In this document: piece by piece, positions 25,258 through 35,301 of the stretch
How the letters are laid out: each line of letters begins with the position of its first letter
Numbering within the stretch: the first letter of the stretch is position 1
Assembly (NCBI GenBank): GCA_035443885.1
Contig: DAOMNO010000003.1
Span: 186,001 to 250,000 of the forward strand
Reading direction: 5' to 3'
DNA length: 64,000 nt
Source: DAOMNO01 sp035443885
GTDB lineage: Bacteria; Planctomycetota; Phycisphaerae; Phycisphaerales; SM1A02
Notes under the pieces: generated by a model
Told to the model about the DNA's origin: nothing
What the model saw: only the letters and a program-made list of their open reading frames with translations
Database searches by the model: none
Made by a program: the position numbers and the translations under genes

Positions 25258-26148
25258 ATGTCTCCACACACGACACCACCCGGTTTCGGCGGTCTTCCCG
25301 CCGAGTTTCGCGATCCTCGCACCGCACGCATTGCGGTGCTCCCCGTGCCATACGACCTCACCAGTTCATGGAAGAAAGGCGCGGACAAAGGCCCGCAGGC
25401 GTTGATCGACGCTTCTGCCAGTATGGAACTGTACGACATCCCCACGCGCAGCGAGGTGTACCGCAAGGGCATCATCACACTCGACCCGATTGTCGAGAAC
25501 GGCCCGCCAGAAATCATGACCGATCGCGTCGATGAGGCATGCACAGCCATCCTTGAGGGCGGCAAATTCCCTGTTGTGCTCGGCGGCGAGCATTCCGTCT
25601 CCATCGGCGCCATCCGCGCCGCTGCGCGACGCCACAAGAACCTGACCGTCCTGCAAATCGACGCACACGGCGACACGCGCGAAAGCTACGACGGCTCACC
25701 GTTCAATCATGCGTGCGTCATGGCCCGCGCGAGAGAATGGTGTTCGATCACGCAGGTCGGCATTCGCGCGATCGACATCGAAGAAGTCGCGGGCATGAAA
25801 GAAGATCGCGTGTTCTTCGGCCATGAGATCGAAGAACACGCGGCGCGATGCGATGATTCATGGATGGATCGCGTCATCAGCACGCTTGATGAGAACGTGT
25901 ACATCACGATTGATCTGGACGCCTTCGACCCCAGCCTGCTGCCCGCCACCGGCACGCCCGAGCCGGGCGGCCTGCGCTGGCGCGAAGTGAATGAACTGCT
26001 CCGCCGCGTGTGTAATCAGCGCAACGTCGTGGGCTTCGATGTGGTCGAACTTCTGCCGACGGAAGGGCATTGGGCCAGCGAGTTTGTCGCAGCCAAGCTG
26101 GTCTATCGCCTGCTGAGCATGATTTTCTCGAACCGACAGGGGACATGA
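25258..26148 (+). CDS. speB: Agmatinase
   Basis: A 296-residue ureohydrolase that converts agmatine to putrescine and urea. The start is the ATG at 25258 (MSPHTTPPGF). Manganese-site motifs are GGEHS, LQIDAHGDTRE and ITIDLDAFDPS, all in the arginase/agmatinase order. GYRKGIITLDP-type and PATGTPEPGGL motifs also match. Directly downstream of speA, it probably shares its transcript. Formiminoglutamase or another ureohydrolase specificity is possible, but the speA neighbour strongly favours agmatinase. Confidence 0.93.
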   Translation: MSPHTTPPGFGGLPAEFRDPRTARIAVLPVPYDLTSSWKKGADKGPQALIDASASMELYDIPTRSEVYRKGIITLDPIVENGPPEIMTDRVDEACTAILEGGKFPVVLGGEHSVSIGAIRAAARRHKNLTVLQIDAHGDTRESYDGSPFNHACVMARAREWCSITQVGIRAIDIEEVAGMKEDRVFFGHEIEEHAARCDDSWMDRVISTLDENVYITIDLDAFDPSLLPATGTPEPGGLRWREVNELLRRVCNQRNVVGFDVVELLPTEGHWASEFVAAKLVYRLLSMIFSNRQGT

Positions 26149-26232
26149 TTCCCGCTCTGCGCCGACTGACCGCTGCTCACATTGACACATCCTTCTGATA
26201 CATAGCGAGTTAGGAATCAGGCAATAATTATC

Positions 26233-26260
26233 TTGACGCCCCCCCCCCGGGGAGTATCCT
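26233..26260 (+). promoter_or_regulatory. Candidate promoter with a ten-C tract in its spacer
   Basis: TTGACG (26233-26238) and TATCCT (26255-26260) are 16 bases apart. Ten Cs (26239-26248) followed by four Gs fill most of the spacer. The -10 lies 80 bases before the ATG of the secreted protein at 26340. Length change in the C run would alter the promoter spacing. Confidence 0.4.
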
Positions 26261-26339
26261 TTATTGAGCAATATACTCTGGGGCTCGTTCGAGTTGAGCG
26301 AGCCATTCCGTCGGATTTGAATAGTGAAAGGGGTTGCTT

Positions 26340-26771
26340 ATGCATCAGCGAATCGAAATCGCCTTGGTCTTCATGCTCTGCGCGCTTATGGGCTTCATCG
26401 CGCACAACACGATTGCGGCATCGGCGCGTTTTACTCAGAGTGACTGCTGGCAGTATGGGTATGTCTCATGCTGCATATTGGGGCAGTCTCACATCCCCAC
26501 ACTCAATTGCCCAGATGACAAAGCAGTGATTTGGATTTGTCCATCTCGCATCGCCAAAAATGGCAATCCGACCGTCGGTACATGGTACCTAGCAAAGAAT
26601 GAAGGTTATTCAGATGTCGCTGGCCAAGCCGGCGAACTGAAAGCCTGTGTTTACCATGTGCCGCTTAGCTGCGGCTTTTGGCCAGGAACATGCTTTTGGA
26701 AATCCACCACAGAGTCCTTCATGTGTGGCGACGATCTTCCACCATCGGGTGAGCCTGACTGCTTTCCTTGA
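26340..26771 (+). CDS. Secreted cysteine-rich small protein, function unknown
   Basis: A 143-residue product. The ATG at 26340 has GAAAGGGG about 6 bases upstream; a TTG two codons earlier is an alternative. Residues 1-26 look like a signal peptide. The mature part has about ten cysteines (DCWQYGYVSCC, NCPDD, WICPS, KACVY, LSCGFWPGTCFW, FMCGDD, DCFP), which suggests disulfides or metal binding. Composition is clearly lower in GC and codon use is more relaxed than in flanking metabolic genes. It is followed by another exported protein 39 bases on. Confidence 0.6.
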   Translation: MHQRIEIALVFMLCALMGFIAHNTIAASARFTQSDCWQYGYVSCCILGQSHIPTLNCPDDKAVIWICPSRIAKNGNPTVGTWYLAKNEGYSDVAGQAGELKACVYHVPLSCGFWPGTCFWKSTTESFMCGDDLPPSGEPDCFP

Positions 26772-26810
26772 TTGACAGCAACATGCTCCATTACAAAGGA
26801 GAGGATCACC

Positions 26811-28061
26811 ATGATGCGATTCGTTTGCGTGATGATGTTCTGCAAGGTTGCCTTGACTGGCACCCTGCACACTGCACAGGCCCAGCCGCCCGACGAAACA
26901 TCCTCTCTGAGCGAGCAGATTGATGCGCTTGAGGCGAAGATCATAGCCGGACAGACGGCAGGCCGACCTCAACGCGGCCGCACGGTTCAACTGCCGATGC
27001 CGCTGACACGATCTGACTTCGGCTGGTATGTCGAAGTGCTCGAACTCGATCTCACAGCGCATGCGCATCTGCTGGAAGATTTCCGACAGTTTCAGCTGCA
27101 GATGATCGCTCTGCAGGAAAAGCACCTGCCCGCCATCTGGCGGTCATCAGGTGATCTGAGTCAACACCAGTATCCGCCAAGAGAGCTGATGCAGAAAAAC
27201 GAACTGCACATCAAGCTAGAGAGCGATTATCGTAGTGATGTGGCGACCGCCGAAGACACACTGATCGCCGCGATGATGAGTCGTGCGCCAGAGCACCTCA
27301 GTGATGAGCATCGCAATTGGGTACATGCCGACCGGCTTCGCGCCAGGCATGTTCAGCATCCCGGCATCGGGTTTCCCGGCTCAGGCATCGACCTTGTCCT
27401 CTGGCTTCGAAAGAACGATGTCGGTTTTACGGCTCACGATGCGATCGGTGAAGTCGTGCGTGATTACGTATTGACAGTAGGTCCCCTGTCGAAACGCTGT
27501 CACGAGAGTCGAGTCGAGTCGAATCTTCGTTCTGCTCGTTTGGAATTTGAGCTTCTTCCTCACTCGCCTGATGTCTTTGTCGAACGACGCAGCGCGATGC
27601 TGCGCCGTGTCGTCGCGCTGGACCAAGACAAGCGTGATGCCAACGTGGATACAGCAAAACGACTTGCGAAATTGATCGATCCAGAACGTGGTGAAAAACT
27701 GCTCGAGCATGTGCAATCCAACTCGTATCCGGAACTCTACCCAGACCGTATCCGAAGTGAACTGATCAGTACGCTCGCTGCATGGCGTAACCGCGATGGC
27801 TGGGATGATGCCGAATCAGCTCATATGAACGCGATTGTGCAGGAGTACGAAGCGTGGTACCAGCGGCAAACCGGAGAATTGGAAGCTTATATTTCCGCGT
27901 GGTTTGAACGTTGGCATTCCACCTTCGCCGGATCGATTGACGACGAGGCGGAATACGAGCGAGTGCTCGATGACTTCAGAGCCGAGCATCAGGAGCGAAA
28001 GGAGAAACTCATCGCCCAGTTGCAGGAGATGTGGACCATGCGTGAACGACCCGCCCCGTAA
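26811..28061 (+). CDS. Secreted helical protein, function unknown
   Basis: The start is ATG at 26811 (or 26814), with AAGGAGAGG about 6 bases upstream. The 416-residue product has a signal peptide (1-22) ending near AQAQ. Long charged helices follow, including a Gln/Glu-rich stretch and a C-terminal coiled coil (EYERVLDDFRAEHQERKEKL). No enzyme motif is seen. The layout resembles the exported helical protein at 53936: signal, then a 'D..WYVEVLELDL' helix, then heptads. They may be distant relatives, but this is not certain. Codon use is less GC-biased than that of the neighbours. Confidence 0.6.
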   Translation: MMRFVCVMMFCKVALTGTLHTAQAQPPDETSSLSEQIDALEAKIIAGQTAGRPQRGRTVQLPMPLTRSDFGWYVEVLELDLTAHAHLLEDFRQFQLQMIALQEKHLPAIWRSSGDLSQHQYPPRELMQKNELHIKLESDYRSDVATAEDTLIAAMMSRAPEHLSDEHRNWVHADRLRARHVQHPGIGFPGSGIDLVLWLRKNDVGFTAHDAIGEVVRDYVLTVGPLSKRCHESRVESNLRSARLEFELLPHSPDVFVERRSAMLRRVVALDQDKRDANVDTAKRLAKLIDPERGEKLLEHVQSNSYPELYPDRIRSELISTLAAWRNRDGWDDAESAHMNAIVQEYEAWYQRQTGELEAYISAWFERWHSTFAGSIDDEAEYERVLDDFRAEHQERKEKLIAQLQEMWTMRERPAP

Positions 28062-28074
28062 TTCCTCGCAACAC

Positions 28075-28104
28075 GATGAACGCACTATTCAGCGTGCGCT
28101 CATC
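28075..28104. terminator. Candidate bidirectional hairpin between convergent genes
   Basis: GATGAACGCAC (28075-28085) pairs with GTGCGCTCATC (28094-28104) with one mismatch around an 8-base loop. It sits between the secreted protein gene and the end of purK and includes the last codons of purK. No T tract is seen. Confidence 0.35.
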
Positions 28105-29249
28105 AAGGCATCCCTCGCTGCAAGCGCGCATTGAGCCGCTTCCTGCGTGGTGGCGGCCAGCACCGTGATATGCCCCATCTTGCGGCCCTGGCGCGCAGAT
28201 GCCTTGCCGTACAAGTGCAGCTTCACTCCCGGCATGGCACACGCCGCTGCCCAGTTTGGCGGCTGATCCGCGCTGCGCCAGAGATCGCCGAGCAGGTTCA
28301 CCATCGCAGCGGGCTGAAGCTGCCGCGTGGAGCCGAGCGGCAAGCCGCACACCGCGCGAACCTGCTGCTCGAACTGGCTGCACACGCAGGCGTCGATCGT
28401 GTAATGGCCGGAGTTATGCGGCCGGGGCGCAAGTTCATTAATCAATAGTTCGCCCGCATTGCTCAGAAACATTTCAACGCACAGCACACCAACGACATTG
28501 AACGCTTCAAGAATCCCCCTTGCAATCTCGTCGGCTTGTCTGGCAATCGCTGGGCTGACATCCGCAGGCGCAGTAGTGAGATCAAGAATGTGATTCCGAT
28601 GCACATTGTCCACCGCGCTGTAGGTGGCGATCTGCCCGTCTATGCCTCGCGCGCCGATGACTGAAAGCTCGCGCTCGAATGAAATGAACGCTTCGTAGAT
28701 GGCCTCGTTCGTCTTGAGGAACGCAAACGCTGCGGATGCGTCCTGCGCGCTGTTGATCTTCATCTGTCCCTTGCCGTCATACCCCCAGCCCGCCGTCTTC
28801 AAGACGCCCGGCGTGCCAAGCCTTGCGATGGCCTGCAACAGCTCCGCTTCACTGCCCACCGCTTGAAACGGCGTAACAGGGAAACCGCGTTCGCGCAGCG
28901 TCGTCTTCTCGCGCACGCGATGCTGCGTGATGTGCAGCAGCTCCCCCGCGGGCCTCACCGGCGCCATCTCCGCAGCGGCCTGTGCCGTCGCAGCAGGAAC
29001 ATTCTCAAACTCGAAGGTAACCACATCGACATCGCGCGCAAAGGCGCGCACCGCATCAAGATCGTCATAGGCGCCGACGATCTCCTTATCCGCCACCTGG
29101 CCCGTCGGCGTGCTGGTGTCAGGTGAAAAGGTATGCACGAGATACCCCATCTGCCGGGCTGCAATGGCGAACATGCGGCCAAGCTGCCCGCTGCCGAGAA
29201 CGCCGATGGTGCCGCCCGGCAGCACGACCTTGCGCGACATAGTGCTCAA
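28089..29249 (-). CDS. purK: N5-carboxyaminoimidazole ribonucleotide synthetase
   Basis: A 386-residue ATP-grasp enzyme of purine synthesis that makes N5-CAIR from AIR, bicarbonate and ATP. It opens with TIGVLGSGQLGRMFAIAARQMGY. VVTFEFENVPA, GWGYDGKGQ, FISFERELSVIGAR and NELAPRPHNSGHYTIDA are all PurK signatures. The gene overlaps purE by 4 bases at its start, and purE is upstream, so the two consecutive enzymes are translated together. Confidence 0.96.
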   Translation of the reverse strand: MSTMSRKVVLPGGTIGVLGSGQLGRMFAIAARQMGYLVHTFSPDTSTPTGQVADKEIVGAYDDLDAVRAFARDVDVVTFEFENVPAATAQAAAEMAPVRPAGELLHITQHRVREKTTLRERGFPVTPFQAVGSEAELLQAIARLGTPGVLKTAGWGYDGKGQMKINSAQDASAAFAFLKTNEAIYEAFISFERELSVIGARGIDGQIATYSAVDNVHRNHILDLTTAPADVSPAIARQADEIARGILEAFNVVGVLCVEMFLSNAGELLINELAPRPHNSGHYTIDACVCSQFEQQVRAVCGLPLGSTRQLQPAAMVNLLGDLWRSADQPPNWAAACAMPGVKLHLYGKASARQGRKMGHITVLAATTQEAAQCALAARDALMSAR

Positions 29250-29734
29250 CTGAGCTTCTCCGCCATCACCTGTGCAGCGCGCGTTTTGGCATAGTCGTCG
29301 AGCTTCTTCTGCAAGTCGGGCCGCGTTGTGGCCAACATGCGAATCGCCAGCAACGCTGCATTGATCGCACCGGGCTTACCGATCGCCAGCGTGCCGACCG
29401 GAACGCCACCCGGCATCTGCACAATCGAAAGCAGCGAATCCATGCCTTTCAGCGAAGCGCTTTCAACCGGAACGCCCAGAACAGGCAGCGTCGTCTGCGC
29501 TGCCACCATACCCGGCAGATGCGCCGCGCCGCCCGCGCCCGCGATGATGACCTGCACGCCGCGGCTGCGCGCCTGCTTGGCATATTCGTTCATCATGTCC
29601 GGCGTGCGATGGGCGGAAACGACCTTGGATTCATGCGGCACGCCGAACTCCTCAAGGATCGTCGCTGCATGCTGCATGGTGGGCCAGTCGGAACTGCTGC
29701 CCATGATGATGCCGACCAGCGGGGAAGAGGTCAT
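29246..29734 (-). CDS. purE: N5-carboxyaminoimidazole ribonucleotide mutase
   Basis: A 162-residue class I PurE that converts N5-CAIR to CAIR. The start is the ATG at 29734 (MTSSPLVGIIMGS); longer frames have no family support. GSSSDWPTM binds the phosphate. SAHRTPD carries the catalytic His, and GAGGAAHLPGMVA, PVLGVPV and MPGGVPVGTLAIG complete the core. The presence of purK (4-base overlap) confirms the class I route. Confidence 0.97.
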   Translation of the reverse strand: MTSSPLVGIIMGSSSDWPTMQHAATILEEFGVPHESKVVSAHRTPDMMNEYAKQARSRGVQVIIAGAGGAAHLPGMVAAQTTLPVLGVPVESASLKGMDSLLSIVQMPGGVPVGTLAIGKPGAINAALLAIRMLATTRPDLQKKLDDYAKTRAAQVMAEKLS

Positions 29735-29782
29735 GTGCGGATTATACGGTTCAGCCCTGCCCGGTTGGGATACCATGCGCCG

Positions 29783-30835
29783 ATGAGCGCGATCGCACGA
29801 ATCCTCGACGCCAACGCCAACCGCGCTCGCGAGGCCCTGCGCGTGATGGAAGACGCGGCCCGATTCGCGCTGAACGACGCCCACCTGAGTGCCACCCTCA
29901 AATCAATCCGCCATGATCTGCGCGCCGCATTGGACCGGCTCCCCGCCGGTTGGATGGAAGCCAACCGCGACACCCCCGCGGATGTCGGTACGTCCATCTC
30001 GACCGAAGCAGAAACCGCACGGGCAGGACTCGCAGATGTCGTCATCGCAGCGGGCAAGCGCCTCGGCGAAGCCATGCGGGTGATGGAAGAGACCGCCAAG
30101 GCGATTGACCCGTCGCTCGGCGCGGCTCTGCAATCACTGCGTTACCGAAGTTATCACGTCGAAGCCGAACTCAATCGCCGCATGGCGCATGGTCGTGTGC
30201 GCCAGTGGAAGCTCTGCCTGTTGCTGACGGAGTCGCTTTGCCGCCTGCCGTGGCGCGACACGCTCGCCGCTGCCATCGAAGGCGGCGCCGATTGCGTGCA
30301 GGTGCGAGAGAAAGCACTCGAAGGCGGGGCGCTTACAGACCGTGTGCGTGAAGTCATCGAACTGGCAAGGCCGCATGGTGTAACTGTCATCGTCAATGAT
30401 CGTGTGGATGTCGCGCTCGCGGCGGGTGCTGACGGTGTTCATCTCGGCACGGGCGATCTCTCCATTCGCGATGCCCGCTCGCTGACGGGGCGGGCACTCC
30501 TGCTCGGCGCGAGCACGCATGATCTGGCGGAAGCGCACGCAGCGATTGAAGCAGGCGCGGATTACTGCGGCGTCGGCGCGATGTTTTCCTCAACGCTCAA
30601 ACCGAATCGAGAACCATCAGGCACCAGATACCTGCAGCAGTTTCTTGAACGATTTCCCCACGGCCCTCATCTTGCCATTGGCGGCATTTCACCCGCAAAT
30701 GTGCATCAACTCGTCGAAGCGGGCGTCAAAGGCGTCGCTGTCAGCAGCGCGATTTGCGATGCATCGGATCCTCGCGCCGTTACAGCATCACTTCGCTCAG
30801 CGGTTGATTCCGCTTGCGCAGCGGTATCGCAGTAA
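29783..30835 (+). CDS. thiE: ThiD2-ThiE fusion: HMP-P kinase and thiamine-phosphate synthase
   Basis: A 350-residue two-domain enzyme. Residues 1 to about 135 match the ThiD2 domain (ARILDANANRAREALRVMEDAARFAL, RHDLRAAL, RDTPADVGT, ANKR-like GKRLGEAMRVMEE), which is known in other bacteria to phosphorylate HMP-P. Residues about 150-350 are ThiE: VQVREKALEGG, VIVNDRVDVALAAGADGVHLG, GVGAMFSSTLKP and AIGGIS. The protein would couple HMP-PP formation to its joining with thiazole phosphate. The start at 29783 is fixed by the domain. It is divergent from purE. Confidence 0.92.
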   Translation: MSAIARILDANANRAREALRVMEDAARFALNDAHLSATLKSIRHDLRAALDRLPAGWMEANRDTPADVGTSISTEAETARAGLADVVIAAGKRLGEAMRVMEETAKAIDPSLGAALQSLRYRSYHVEAELNRRMAHGRVRQWKLCLLLTESLCRLPWRDTLAAAIEGGADCVQVREKALEGGALTDRVREVIELARPHGVTVIVNDRVDVALAAGADGVHLGTGDLSIRDARSLTGRALLLGASTHDLAEAHAAIEAGADYCGVGAMFSSTLKPNREPSGTRYLQQFLERFPHGPHLAIGGISPANVHQLVEAGVKGVAVSSAICDASDPRAVTASLRSAVDSACAAVSQ

Positions 30836-30841
30836 AAGCCA

Positions 30842-31360
30842 TCACGCACTCGATTCAAGAGGCGTTACGCACCGCCTCGCATGAGTCAACGCTTCCTCGC
30901 GATCTTCAGGGCACGGCAAACCCGGCCCGCGCCAGCGTTGACCGTCATAGACAAACGCGACATACCCCAGACCCTGCCGCTCTGTTTCGTTGTCGGTCAG
31001 CACAACTGGCACAAAGCCGAGGCGCACGCTGTTGACGTTCTCGGTAAAGGCAGGATGATTCCAGCGGGAAGTCGGGTCCATGCGCACCGAATAGCGATAG
31101 CGCATCTCGCGTAAGTGCATGCTTGTACCTCGCACCAGTTCGCGCAACCGTGCTTCCGCAAGGTCTGCAATCTCATCCGACTCCGGCGTGCGCGGCATTC
31201 GGCCCGGCAGGAAAAACGCTGCACCGAATAGCAGCCCCGTCATGGCCATCCCGATCACGCCGAAGACGGCAGAGCCTACGGGCAGAATCCAGTACGCAAT
31301 GGTCGCGCAACCCACGCCGATCGCCGCGCCACAAAGCATCATGCGTGTGGTAAGAACCAT
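30842..31360 (-). CDS. Membrane protein, function unknown
   Basis: A 172-residue protein with two adjacent transmembrane segments (about 5-27 and 31-53), followed by a soluble part of about 115 residues. The soluble part has a helical stretch (ESDEIADLAEARLRELVRG) and a beta-rich end with WRGPGLPCPEDRE. No family is recognised. It is convergent with the thiamine gene, with 6 bases between the stops. Confidence 0.55.
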   Translation of the reverse strand: MVLTTRMMLCGAAIGVGCATIAYWILPVGSAVFGVIGMAMTGLLFGAAFFLPGRMPRTPESDEIADLAEARLRELVRGTSMHLREMRYRYSVRMDPTSRWNHPAFTENVNSVRLGFVPVVLTDNETERQGLGYVAFVYDGQRWRGPGLPCPEDREEALTHARRCVTPLESSA

Positions 31361-31441
31361 TCGTCAATAGTGTAGGCGAGCGCCGAACGCCTCATCTCAA
31401 GTCAAGGCTACACTGCACATCTGATCGCACCGAAAGCAACC

Positions 31442-32290
31442 ATGCCTATCCGCAATTTTCAGTTCATCATGCTCGGCTCCGGCACCTCCGCAGGTGTGCC
31501 GATCATCGGCTGTGATTGCGAGGTCTGCCACTCCCCAGACCCGAAGGACAAACGGACACGCAGCGGCGCAGCGATTCTGTTCACCGATCCATTGGGCCAC
31601 GATCGCGTGATTCTCATCGACACATCGCCCGACTTGCGTGAGCAGGCGCTCAGGCACAAGCTCACGAGATGTGATGCGATCCTCTTCACGCATAACCATG
31701 TCGATCACACCTTCGGGCTGGACGATGTGCGACGATTCAACGCCGTCATGCGCGCCCCCATCGACATCTACGCCGAGCGGCACACGATGGAGCATCTGCA
31801 CCGTGTATATCAGCACATCTTTGAAAAACACGCGAACGTGAACGATTCGTTCGTCGCCACGCTCATCCCGCATCTGCTTGATGCGGAGAAGCCGATCGAC
31901 CTCTTCGGCCTGCGGTTCACGCCGCTGCGATTTCTCCACGGCAGGTTGCCGGTGCTTGGCTATCGAATAGAAGAGCTTGATGAACGCCGCAGCGTGCGCG
32001 AGCAGCAAACCGCCCCCCTGCCGCTGGCCTACTGCACGGACATCTCCGCTGTGCCGCCTGAAACATGGCGATTACTGACTGGGCTGGACACGCTGATTCT
32101 CGACATGCTGCGATATCGACATCACGCAACGCATCTGACGGTCGATCAGGCCATCAACATCGCAGGCGAGATTAGCGCAAGGCAAACGTGGTTCACTCAC
32201 ATGACGCATGACATTCGCCACGCCGATCTTGATCCGAAGTTGCCCGAAGGCATGAAGCTCGGCTTCGATGGCCTCATCGTTCAATCGTAG
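31442..32290 (+). CDS. Metallo-beta-lactamase-fold hydrolase (PhnP-like)
   Basis: A 282-residue protein. It starts MLGSGTSAGVPIIGCDCEVC, the extra zinc-type cysteine cluster of PhnP-like phosphodiesterases. FTHNHVDHTFGLDD is the metal-binding HxHxDH motif. The tail with THMTHDIRHADLDPKLPEGM supplies the last ligands. PhnP cleaves cyclic phosphodiesters in phosphonate use, but no phosphonate genes are here, so a general phosphodiesterase role is more likely. It is monocistronic. Confidence 0.88.
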   Translation: MPIRNFQFIMLGSGTSAGVPIIGCDCEVCHSPDPKDKRTRSGAAILFTDPLGHDRVILIDTSPDLREQALRHKLTRCDAILFTHNHVDHTFGLDDVRRFNAVMRAPIDIYAERHTMEHLHRVYQHIFEKHANVNDSFVATLIPHLLDAEKPIDLFGLRFTPLRFLHGRLPVLGYRIEELDERRSVREQQTAPLPLAYCTDISAVPPETWRLLTGLDTLILDMLRYRHHATHLTVDQAINIAGEISARQTWFTHMTHDIRHADLDPKLPEGMKLGFDGLIVQS

Positions 32291-32392
32291 AACTCGCTGC
32301 ACTGTGCAACGCAGGATGAACCTGAATGTATCACGCTCGTGCTGCATCGCGGCTGCGCGGTTACACTGTTCCGCTTTCTGCAGGAGTTCATC

Positions 32393-33871
32393 ATGTTCAA
32401 GTCGCTGCGTGTCGCGTCCAGTCGATCCCCGCTCACGGTTGTCGCCGTCTTCGCTGAAGACAAGTCTGTTCCGGCTTCGCTGAAGGAAGTGGATCGGCAT
32501 TCGGGCGGCGCGCTGGCCGCCGCGCTCAAGACACCCGGCTTCCGCGCGGATGCGGGCGAGACGACCCACGCGGGACCGGATCATCTCCTGCTTGGCCTCG
32601 GCAAGAAGGCGGACCTGAAAGCCGGAACGCTGCGGTCCATCGGCGGGCGCATGATGCGAAGGCTTGATCGCATGGCGCCGAAAGCGGTCAGGTTGATCAT
32701 CGCGGAATCACTGCCGAAGGAACTCGTTCCCGGCGCGGGGCGTGCCGTCGGCGAAGGCATGGGCCTTGCCAACTTCCGAGTGGACTTCTTCGACGGCGCA
32801 GCAACCAAAACCGAGCCTGTGCGCGATTCGCTCGCCATCGACGCCGCGCACAAGGATTTCAAAACCGGCCTGCAGGAAGGATTGCTGCTGGCCGAGTGCG
32901 CGAACTACGCCCGAAAACTGGGCGCAACGCCACCCAACATCTGCAACCCAACATGGCTGGTGAAGGAAGCTCGTCGCCTCGCTCGTGAAACCGGGCTGTC
33001 ATGCACTGTCATCGACTTCAAGAGAGCGCAGCAGCTCGGCATGGGCGGCATCGTGAACGTCGGCAAAGCATCAGACGACAAACCCTGTCTGATTATTCTT
33101 GAACACAAGCCGAAGAAGATCGCGCCCCCAGCGCGACGCGAGAAGATCGCGCTCGTCGGCAAGACGATCACCTATGACACCGGCGGTTATTCGCTCAAAA
33201 TCTCCAATGGCATGAAGGGGATGAAGTACGACAAGAACGGCGGCATGGCTGTGCTCGGCGCCATGCGCGCCATCGCCATGCGCAAAACGGCCGTCCATGT
33301 CGTCGCTCTCCTCCCCTGCGCTGAAAACATGGTGAGCGGTGAAGCGTATCGCCCCGATGACATCATCACGCTCTACAACAAAGTTTCCGTTGAAGTCACC
33401 AATACCGACGCCGAGGGCCGCCTCGTACTGGCAGACGCACTCGCTTACGCCTGTAACAAACTCAAGCCAACGGCGATCATCGACGCAGCCACGCTGACCG
33501 GCGGCGTGGTTGTCGCGCTCGGCAAGTGGTGCAGCGGTGTGTGGGCGACTGACGAAGGACTGTTCAGTCGCCTGCAGGATGCTGCGGACGCCACCGGCGA
33601 GAAAATCTGGCGCATGCCGCTCTGGCCGGAGCATAAGGACTGCATGCGCGCCAAGCATGCGGACATCTGGAACTCCGCCCCGGTTCGCGATGGCCACCCC
33701 ATTCAGGGAGCCGCCTTCCTCAGCTTCTTCGTCGATGAGAAAATCCCCTGGGCGCATATCGACATCGCAGGCGTGAGCGCAACCGAACAGGATCAGGATT
33801 ACCTCGTACAAGGCCCGACCGGCTACGGCGTCCGGCTCCTTGCGGAAACCGTTGCAAGCTATGCCCATTGA
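32393..33871 (+). CDS. pepA: Leucyl aminopeptidase (M17 family)
   Basis: A 492-residue cytosolic metallo-aminopeptidase. The start is the ATG at 32393 with CAGGAG upstream. Metal and catalytic motifs are VGKTITYDTGGYSLK (Lys and Asp), GMKGMKYDKNGGMAVLGA (Asp) and the family signature NTDAEGRLVLADAL (Asp and Glu). The N-terminal domain is variable, as in the family. DKNGGM replaces the usual DMgGAA and may affect the second metal shell. A ribBA-like gene follows 70 bases later on the same strand. Confidence 0.94.
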   Translation: MFKSLRVASSRSPLTVVAVFAEDKSVPASLKEVDRHSGGALAAALKTPGFRADAGETTHAGPDHLLLGLGKKADLKAGTLRSIGGRMMRRLDRMAPKAVRLIIAESLPKELVPGAGRAVGEGMGLANFRVDFFDGAATKTEPVRDSLAIDAAHKDFKTGLQEGLLLAECANYARKLGATPPNICNPTWLVKEARRLARETGLSCTVIDFKRAQQLGMGGIVNVGKASDDKPCLIILEHKPKKIAPPARREKIALVGKTITYDTGGYSLKISNGMKGMKYDKNGGMAVLGAMRAIAMRKTAVHVVALLPCAENMVSGEAYRPDDIITLYNKVSVEVTNTDAEGRLVLADALAYACNKLKPTAIIDAATLTGGVVVALGKWCSGVWATDEGLFSRLQDAADATGEKIWRMPLWPEHKDCMRAKHADIWNSAPVRDGHPIQGAAFLSFFVDEKIPWAHIDIAGVSATEQDQDYLVQGPTGYGVRLLAETVASYAH

Positions 33872-33941
33872 GCATAAAGAAGGCCAGCACGCACGGAGCC
33901 GCCAGTGGCTTTCTGTGGTGAACCCCATCTAAGATAGGCCC

Positions 33942-35200
<1,259 letters not shown>

Positions 35201-35236
35201 ATCGCGCTTCAACGTCTGACACGCTGCGCAAGAAAT

Positions 35237-35266
35237 CGCCGCCTCGTCGTGAGTGACGAGGCGGCG
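35237..35266. terminator. Bidirectional hairpin terminator between ribBA and the PEP-CTERM gene
   Basis: CGCCGCCTCGTC (35237-35248) and GACGAGGCGGCG (35255-35266) form a perfect 12-bp stem with a 6-base loop. On the minus strand it is followed by ATTTCTT. It lies between two convergent genes. Confidence 0.75.
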
Positions 35267-35301
35267 TGCTTGAGACGGAGTATCGGATGACGTGAATCGG
35301 G

